Source: Actinomyces oris
Lineage (GTDB): Bacteria; Actinomycetota; Actinomycetes; Actinomycetales; Actinomycetaceae
Assembly (NCBI RefSeq): GCF_001937445.1
Contig: NZ_MSKS01000050.1
Span: 1 to 64,000 of the forward strand
DNA: 64,000 nucleotides
Reading direction: 5' to 3'
Part shown: piece by piece, positions 58,617 to 64,000 of the stretch
Layout of the letters: each line of letters starts with the position of its first letter
Numbering within the stretch: position 1 is the stretch's first letter
Program-made: the position numbers and the translations under genes
Notes under the pieces: model-generated
Told to the model about the DNA's origin: nothing
Database searches by the model: none
Seen by the model: only the letters and a program-made list of their open reading frames with translations

Positions 58617-60284
58617 TCAGCTCTTGACGTAGCCGATGCGCTCGGGCCGGAAGGAGGCCAGCCCCTGGGCGCCGAAGTTGCGCAGCGTCTTGGGCACGGC
58701 GGTCAGTTGCATACGCTGGTAGATCGGGATGTTGAAGACGTTCTCCCACAGGATCTTGTCGAGGTCGTTGGCGAGCTTGTTGCGCTCGGCGCCGTCGGGG
58801 GTCGAGCCGATCTTGGCGACGTACTGGTCGACCTCGGGGACGGACAGTCCGGTGTAGTTGGACTGGCTGGTCGAGGCGTAGTACTGACCCACGGTGGACA
58901 GGGGGTACTGGGTCTTCTCGCTGGTGAAGGCCGTCAGTGCGTAGTTCTTCTTGTTGATGTACTCCGGGAAGTACTTGTCGATCTCGACGGTGGAGACACT
59001 GAGCTTGATGCCGACCTCGCCCAGCTGCTTCTGGAGGAGGTTGGCCTCGTTGGTGGCCACGGGGGCGTTGGAGGGAATGGTCATCACCAGCTCGAGCTTC
59101 GTGCCGTCCTTGGCGCGGACTCCATCGGATCCGGCCACCCAGCCGGCGTCGTCGAGCAGCTTCTTGGCGGCCTCGACGTCGTGGCCCCAGCTGGTGGAGT
59201 TGTCCTGGTAGCCCTCCTGGACGGGCAGGAAGAAGCGGTTGCCCAGGAGTGTCTTCTTGGCGTCCACCGGCAGGCCCGCCAGGTCGGAGGCAGCGACGGC
59301 CTCGCGGTCGCAGGCCCGGGTGATGGCCTGGCGCACGGCCTTGTCCGCCAAGGGGCCAGAGGAGGCGTTGAACATGATGTGACGCCACTGCAGGCCGGTG
59401 TTCTGGCGGACCTCGGCGTCGTCGCGGCCACTGGCCTGCTGGTAGACGTCGGCGGAGAAGATGTAGTCCAGGACGTCGATCTCCTTGTTGGCGAAGGCCT
59501 GCCCCAAGGCCGAGTCGTCCAGGACGTGCAGGGTGACGGTCTCAAGCTTGGGGGTGGCGCCCCACCACTTGTCGTTGCGCTCCAGGGTGATGACCTGCTT
59601 GGACTCGTCGTAGCCCTTGATCTTGAAGGGGCCGGCGAAGTAGTCGTTGTTGAACTTGGTGGCGCCGGCCATCGACTCGTTGAAGGTCTTGGCGTCGGCC
59701 ATGAGCTCCCTGGGGCTGATGCCGGCCAGGGGGTAGGACCAGTCGGGGTAGATCGAGTTGAAGGTGACCTTGGCGGTCTGCTTGTCCACGATCTCGACCT
59801 TCTCGACCTTGTCGAGCCCCTCGACGGTGGCCCAGGAGTAGCTGGGGTCCTTGACGTGGTCGAAGAACACCTTGATGTCCTCGGAGTCCCACTTACGCCC
59901 ATTGCCCCAGGTGGCCTTCTCGTTGACGGCCACGGTGACCACGGTCTTGCCGCCGACCTCCGCGGCCTCGAGCTTGGTGAGGAAGTCGGGGTTCGGCGTC
60001 GCCTTGCCGTCCGCGGCCCAGTCGACGGTGAAGGGGGAGACGAACTTCATGACCAGCCACACGTCGACGATGTTGCCGTCCACGGTCACGGCGTTCCAGT
60101 TCGTCGGCGCCGAGCCGATGCCGAAGCGCAGCGTACCCCCGTCCTGGAGCTCGTCGGGGGCGGCCGTGGGTACGCCGGCGGTGGAGCCCGAGGAGCCGGA
60201 GCCGTTCTTGGCGCAGGCGGCCAGGGAGGTCAGGACGGCCGCGGAGGCCGTCGTGGCGAGGAACGTGCGACGGTTGAGCTTCAT
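58617..60284 (-). CDS. peptide ABC transporter substrate-binding lipoprotein (family 5)
   Basis: 555 residues; AACGGAGAT a few nt before ATG 60284. Lipoprotein signal with twin-arginine-like start MKLNRRTFLATTASAAVLTS and LAAC lipobox (Cys 24). Family 5 solute-binding features: GGTLRFGIGSAPTNWNAVT, W.SEDIKVFFDHVKDP, the TAKVTFNSIYPDW block, GPFKIKGYDESKQVITLERN, WGATPKLETVTLHVLDD and KAVRQAITRACDREAVA. Binds oligo- or dipeptides outside the membrane for the DppBC/DF complex encoded upstream in the same operon. 94 nt after the ATPase stop. Confidence 0.92.
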   Translation of the reverse strand: MKLNRRTFLATTASAAVLTSLAACAKNGSGSSGSTAGVPTAAPDELQDGGTLRFGIGSAPTNWNAVTVDGNIVDVWLVMKFVSPFTVDWAADGKATPNPDFLTKLEAAEVGGKTVVTVAVNEKATWGNGRKWDSEDIKVFFDHVKDPSYSWATVEGLDKVEKVEIVDKQTAKVTFNSIYPDWSYPLAGISPRELMADAKTFNESMAGATKFNNDYFAGPFKIKGYDESKQVITLERNDKWWGATPKLETVTLHVLDDSALGQAFANKEIDVLDYIFSADVYQQASGRDDAEVRQNTGLQWRHIMFNASSGPLADKAVRQAITRACDREAVAASDLAGLPVDAKKTLLGNRFFLPVQEGYQDNSTSWGHDVEAAKKLLDDAGWVAGSDGVRAKDGTKLELVMTIPSNAPVATNEANLLQKQLGEVGIKLSVSTVEIDKYFPEYINKKNYALTAFTSEKTQYPLSTVGQYYASTSQSNYTGLSVPEVDQYVAKIGSTPDGAERNKLANDLDKILWENVFNIPIYQRMQLTAVPKTLRNFGAQGLASFRPERIGYVKS

Positions 60285-60378
60285 GGGAATCTCCGTTCAC
60301 TGAGGGCGCCGTCGTCGGCGCGCGGTGGTGGGCAGGATCGGTGGACAGTGCGATGGGAGGACTCGGGGGCGAGGGACG

Positions 60379-62586
60379 TCAGAAGACCGCGGTGCGCTCG
60401 GGGTAGTAGCAGGCGACGTCGTGGTCCTCGCCCTGGGAGCGGAACTCCGGCATGGCTCCCAGGCAGGCCGAGCGCTCGTCGTCGGTGAGTCCTGAGGCGA
60501 ACTTCGGGCAGCGGGTGCGGAAGCGGCAACCCGAGGGCGGGTTGGCGGGGCTGGGCAGGTCGCCCTCCAGGACGATGCGGCTGCGGCCGCGCTCCTTGGC
60601 CGGGTCCGGGATGGGGATCGCCGAGAGCAGGGCCTGAGTGTAGGGGTGGGCCGGGGCCTCGAAGATGGTGTCGACGTCGCCGATCTCCACGATCCGCCCC
60701 AGGTACATGACGGCGACGCGGTCGGCGATGTGGCGCACCACCGACAGGTCGTGGGCCACGAAGAGGTAGCTGAGCCCCATGGTGGCGCGCAGCTCGTCAA
60801 GCAGGTTGATGACGCCGGCCTGGATGGACACGTCCAGGGCGGAGACCGGCTCGTCGAGGACCAGGAGGCTGGGTTCGAGGGCCAGGGCCCGGGCGATGCC
60901 AATGCGCTGGCGCTGCCCACCGGAGAAGTTGCGCGGGTAGCGGTTGGCGTGGCTGGGCTCGAGCCCGACGAGCTCCATGAGCTCCTCGATGCGCGGCCCG
61001 ATGTCCGCCTTCTTCCACCCGTTGGCCCGCAACGGCTCGGCGATGATGTCGAAGATCGGCAGGCGCGGGTCCAGGGAGGCCATGGGGTCCTGGAAGACGA
61101 TCTGCAGGTCGCGGCGCACCTGGCGGCGCTGGGCCCGCCCCAGGTCGGCCGTGTCCTTGCCCAGGACCACGATCCGGCCCTCCTGGGGCGCCTGGAGGGA
61201 GAGGACCTCCATGAGGGTGGTGGTCTTGCCGCATCCGGACTCGCCGACCAGGGCCAGGGTCTCGCCCCGGCGGACGTCGAAGGAGACGCCGTCGACGGCG
61301 TGGACGGTACCCACGCGTCTTTTGAAGACGGCGCCCTTCATGAGGGGGAACTCCTTGACGAGGTCGGTGACGCGCAGGACCTCGGGGCGCTCGGCGTGCG
61401 GCAGGCTCATGGTCTCGGGAGTCTTGAGAGCCGGGACGGGGTAGATGTGGGAGTAGTCGAGCTGGTCCCGCTCGATCTCGTCGCGGCGGCGGCAGGCCGA
61501 GTACTGGGCGCCGGAGCCGGCATCCTCGCCGTCGGCCCCGCCGCGCTCCACGAGGGCGAGCTGCGGCTCCCCCTGGGCGCACTCGGCCTGGGCCATGGGG
61601 CAGCGGGGGATGAAGGGGCACCCTCGGGGCAGCTCCAGCAGGGAGGGCGGGTTGCCCTCCAGGGTGGCCAGGGCCGAGTCCTTGCGCGCGTCCAGACGGG
61701 GCAGGGAGCCGAGCAGGCCGATCGTGTAGGGCATGCGCGAGCGGTAGAAGATGTCGTCGACGTCGCCGGTCTCCACGATGCGCCCGGCGTACATGACGGC
61801 CACCCGGTCGGCCATGCCGGCCACGACCCCCAGGTCGTGGGTGATCATGATGACGCCGGCACCGGTCTCCTTCTGGGCGGTGCGCAGCACGTCGAGGATC
61901 TGGGCCTGGATGGTGACGTCGAGGGCCGTGGTGGGCTCGTCGGCGATGATGAGGTCGGGGTCGTTGGCGATCGCGATGGCGATGACGGCCCGCTGGCGCA
62001 TGCCGCCGGAGAACTCGTGGGGGTAGGCCTTGGCACGCACCTGCGGGTTGGGGATGCCCACCAGGTCGAGCAGCTCGACGGCGCGCTTACGGGCCGCCGC
62101 CTCGCTCATGCCGGGATGGTGGATGCGCAGGGCCTCGACGATCTGGGCGCCCACCGTGTACACGGGGGTCAGGGCGCTGAGCGGGTCCTGGAAGACCATG
62201 GCGACCTGGGAGCCGCGGATGCGGGACATGTAGCCGTCGGGCCGCCCCAGCAGCTCGGTGCCGTGGAGGCGCACCGAGCCGGTGACCTCGGCGGACTCGT
62301 CGAGCAGCCCCATGACCGCCGTGGAGGTGACGGACTTGCCCGATCCGGACTCGCCAACCAGGGCCAGCACCTCACCGCGGGCGACCGACAGGTTGACTCC
62401 GCGCACGGCGTTGACGCGCCCGTCCTCGGAGGGGAAGGAGACGTGCAGGTCGGTGACCTCCAGCAGCGGGGCGGCGCTGGAGGGGTCCGGCAGCGCGTCG
62501 TCGCCTCTGCGGGCGTCGACGGCGGGCACGGCCGCGGCGCTCTTCGCGGCCTCTGCGGACGTGCGGGAGCTGCTCGTGGGACTCAT
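60379..62586 (-). CDS. peptide ABC transporter, fused double ATP-binding protein (DppDF type)
   Basis: 735 residues containing two complete ATPase domains. First: [49 protein letters not shown], then the oligopeptide C-terminal extension with CPF..RCP. Second: [50 protein letters not shown], with CRFRTRCP at the end. The extensions each have the Cys-rich [Fe-S]-like/oligo_HPY motif. Fusion of DppD and DppF is regular in actinobacteria. Its ATG overlaps the permease stop (ATGA). The N-terminal ~40 residues are a low-complexity linker. Confidence 0.93.
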   Translation of the reverse strand: MSPTSSSRTSAEAAKSAAAVPAVDARRGDDALPDPSSAAPLLEVTDLHVSFPSEDGRVNAVRGVNLSVARGEVLALVGESGSGKSVTSTAVMGLLDESAEVTGSVRLHGTELLGRPDGYMSRIRGSQVAMVFQDPLSALTPVYTVGAQIVEALRIHHPGMSEAAARKRAVELLDLVGIPNPQVRAKAYPHEFSGGMRQRAVIAIAIANDPDLIIADEPTTALDVTIQAQILDVLRTAQKETGAGVIMITHDLGVVAGMADRVAVMYAGRIVETGDVDDIFYRSRMPYTIGLLGSLPRLDARKDSALATLEGNPPSLLELPRGCPFIPRCPMAQAECAQGEPQLALVERGGADGEDAGSGAQYSACRRRDEIERDQLDYSHIYPVPALKTPETMSLPHAERPEVLRVTDLVKEFPLMKGAVFKRRVGTVHAVDGVSFDVRRGETLALVGESGCGKTTTLMEVLSLQAPQEGRIVVLGKDTADLGRAQRRQVRRDLQIVFQDPMASLDPRLPIFDIIAEPLRANGWKKADIGPRIEELMELVGLEPSHANRYPRNFSGGQRQRIGIARALALEPSLLVLDEPVSALDVSIQAGVINLLDELRATMGLSYLFVAHDLSVVRHIADRVAVMYLGRIVEIGDVDTIFEAPAHPYTQALLSAIPIPDPAKERGRSRIVLEGDLPSPANPPSGCRFRTRCPKFASGLTDDERSACLGAMPEFRSQGEDHDVACYYPERTAVF

Positions 62587-63596
62587 GCCTTGCCTCCTGA
62601 CTTGGATGAGGGGTCGATGGCGTCGCGCAGGCCGTCACCCATGACGTTGACGCACAGGAGCATGAGGACAAGCACGGCTGCCGGGGCCAGGAAGATCCAG
62701 GGGTAGGTGGTCGCGGAGCGCTGCCCCTCGGCGATGAGGGTGCCCAGGGAGGTGTTGGGCGGCTGGACCCCGAAACCGAAGTAGGACAGCGTCGTCTCGC
62801 TGATGACGGCGTAGGCCACGTTGATGGTGGCGTCCACGATGAGCAGGGAGGCGATGTTGGGCAGGATGTGCCGGGCGATGATGACGGGGCTGGGCACGTT
62901 CATGAAGCGGGCCGCGCTGACGTACTCCAGGTTCTTCACGCTCAGGGTCAGTGAGCGCACCACACGGGCCGTGAGCATCCACCCGAATCCGGCCAGGAGG
63001 ATGATGAACAGCGCGATGGAGCCCTTGGCGGCTCCGGCCCGCTGGGAGAGGATCGCGATGATGAGGAAGGAGGGCACCACCAGGAGCAGGTCGGTGGCCC
63101 ACAGGGCGATCTTCTCCCACCAGCCGCCGAAGTAGGCGGCCGAGGAGCCGATGACGGCGGCGATGCCCGTCTGGAGCAGGGCGACGAAGACGCCGATCAT
63201 CATGGACTTTCGGGTGCCCTCCACGACCATCGCGTAGACGTCGCGGCCGCCCTGGGTGGTGCCGAACCAGTGGTCGGCGCTGGGGGCCTGCAGGAAGGCG
63301 GAGGAGTCGACGTCGGTGAAGGTCCAGTGGGTCGCGGCGTCGCCGAGAAGCGCGAAGAGCACCATGAGCAGGAAGCCGATCGCGCCGACGACGGCCCCCT
63401 TGTTGCGCCAGAAGCGCCGGGTGATGATCTGCCTGCGGGTCAGACGCCGGGAGTCCCTGGGGGTCTCCTTGGTGATGTCGCCCAGGTCCTCGGGGCTCAG
63501 CGGCGCCTCCCCGCCCTGCTCGACGGCGGCGTAGCCGCCCACCGTCATCTGCTTGCCGATGGAGGCCATCCCGTTGGGTTCAGCATTGCGCGCCAT
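62583..63596 (-). CDS. peptide ABC transporter permease (DppC type)
   Basis: 337 residues. N-terminal cytoplasmic part of ~70 residues, first helix [19 protein letters not shown], an extracellular loop with [19 protein letters not shown] (the OppC-specific segment) and the coupling loop [20 protein letters not shown]. Six hydrophobic segments. Overlaps the ATPase start by ATGA and follows dppB by 3 nt. Delivers peptides captured by the family 5 lipoprotein. Confidence 0.92.
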   Translation of the reverse strand: MARNAEPNGMASIGKQMTVGGYAAVEQGGEAPLSPEDLGDITKETPRDSRRLTRRQIITRRFWRNKGAVVGAIGFLLMVLFALLGDAATHWTFTDVDSSAFLQAPSADHWFGTTQGGRDVYAMVVEGTRKSMMIGVFVALLQTGIAAVIGSSAAYFGGWWEKIALWATDLLLVVPSFLIIAILSQRAGAAKGSIALFIILLAGFGWMLTARVVRSLTLSVKNLEYVSAARFMNVPSPVIIARHILPNIASLLIVDATINVAYAVISETTLSYFGFGVQPPNTSLGTLIAEGQRSATTYPWIFLAPAAVLVLMLLCVNVMGDGLRDAIDPSSKSGGKA

Positions 63597-63599
63597 GGG

Positions 63600-64000
63600 T
63601 CAGCTCACCCTCACTCTCGGGTCGACGATCGCCACGAAGACGTCGGACAGGAGCGCACCGGTGAGGGTGCACAGCCCGGAGAAGGCGACCACGGCCGTCA
63701 CCCCGTTGATGTCCATGCCGGAGATCGCGCTGATGGAGTACTCGCCCATGCCGTGCCAGCCGTAGACCCGCTCGGTGATGGCGGCACCGGTGAACAGGGT
63801 GGCCAGGGCGAAGGCGAAGTAGGTGGCCATGGGGATGAGCGCGGTGCGCAGCGCGTGGCGGGTCAGCGCCTTGCGCTTGATGAGGCCCTTGGCGCGGGCG
63901 GTGCGCACGTAGTCGGCGCCCAGGGTGTCGAGCATGAGGTTGCGCTGGAAGCGGGAGTAGGAGGCGATTCCGCCCAGCGACATCGACAGGGTGGGAAGCA
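63600..64000 (-). CDS. peptide ABC transporter permease (DppB type), 3' part
   Basis: About 133 C-terminal residues; the 5' end lies beyond the window. The coupling loop YVRTARAKGLIKRKALTRHA and the ending VAIVDPRVRVS identify a DppB/OppB permease. It is the first visible gene of the operon dppB-dppC-dppDF-substrate-binding protein, all on the minus strand. Confidence 0.92.
   Translation of the reverse strand, partial: LPTLSMSLGGIASYSRFQRNLMLDTLGADYVRTARAKGLIKRKALTRHALRTALIPMATYFAFALATLFTGAAITERVYGWHGMGEYSISAISGMDINGVTAVVAFSGLCTLTGALLSDVFVAIVDPRVRVS

Noticed and set aside
60646-62706. 686-codon plus-strand open frame
   Set aside because: Antisense to the fused DppDF ATPase; typical high-GC shadow frame without domains.

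Overview
The window comes from a high-GC actinobacterium. A menaquinone pathway, a Galβ1-3HexNAc phosphorylase operon, an LPXTG remnant, a succinylase-type lysine pathway and GTG/ATGA-coupled genes together fit an oral Actinomyces-type organism; genus level is an inference. No rRNA, tRNA or CRISPR array was found.

Layout. 1-1663: edge of an IS transposase, then a tandem pair of related membrane proteins, the first 5'-truncated. 1685-6609: HtrA-like protease, menD, menC. 6831-9163: two paralogous small membrane proteins flanking an AT-richer DUF3800 gene whose leader carries an intrinsic terminator. 9223-12323: glycine betaine/proline-type ABC importer. 12875-23437: ROK regulator followed by an operon for galacto-N-biose/lacto-N-biose use (GH112 phosphorylase, CUT1 ABC importer, phosphohexomutase, nucleotidyltransferase, GHMP kinase). 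23457-24800: arginine deiminase. 24998-27181: a tiny secreted Cys-containing peptide, a strong terminator and a two-component system whose sensor half is AT-rich. 27247-36198: menB, a decayed CcdA/DipZ fragment, a Gln/Gly-rich lipoprotein, a YagU-like protein, a frameshifted pseudogene, menA, an ADP-ribosylglycohydrolase/PfkB kinase pair and menE. 36310-43092: small genes, a histidine phosphatase, dapD and the sdhCAB (succinate dehydrogenase/fumarate reductase) operon. 43217-46243: a methyltransferase with an iron-box-like site, then a MerR/MFS/acyltransferase-fragment island that abuts the orphaned C-terminus of an LPXTG surface protein. 46341-51425: VOC protein, toxin-antitoxin pair, citrate synthase, dapC, ferredoxin. 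51847-57784: VanW-family protein, TypA, MFS. 57860-64000: PH-like membrane protein and a Dpp/Opp-type peptide importer running off the right edge.

How it works together. Men enzymes (D, C, B, A, E) make the quinone used by SdhCAB; citrate synthase and ferredoxin supply neighbouring central metabolism. The GNB/LNB operon would import and phosphorolyse host-glycan disaccharides, but it encodes a GHMP-type kinase, a mutase and a nucleotidyltransferase where bifidobacteria use NahK, GalT and GalE.

Two cross-window patterns stand out. At least eight genes have a TANNNT hexamer exactly 6-7 nt before an ATG/GTG and no Shine-Dalgarno, as expected for leaderless mRNAs. Several intergenic regions carry long palindromes, one of which occurs twice about 12 kb apart. 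Coding starts were chosen from ribosome-binding sites, overlap with upstream stops, or this leaderless pattern; everything is read by eye without database searches.
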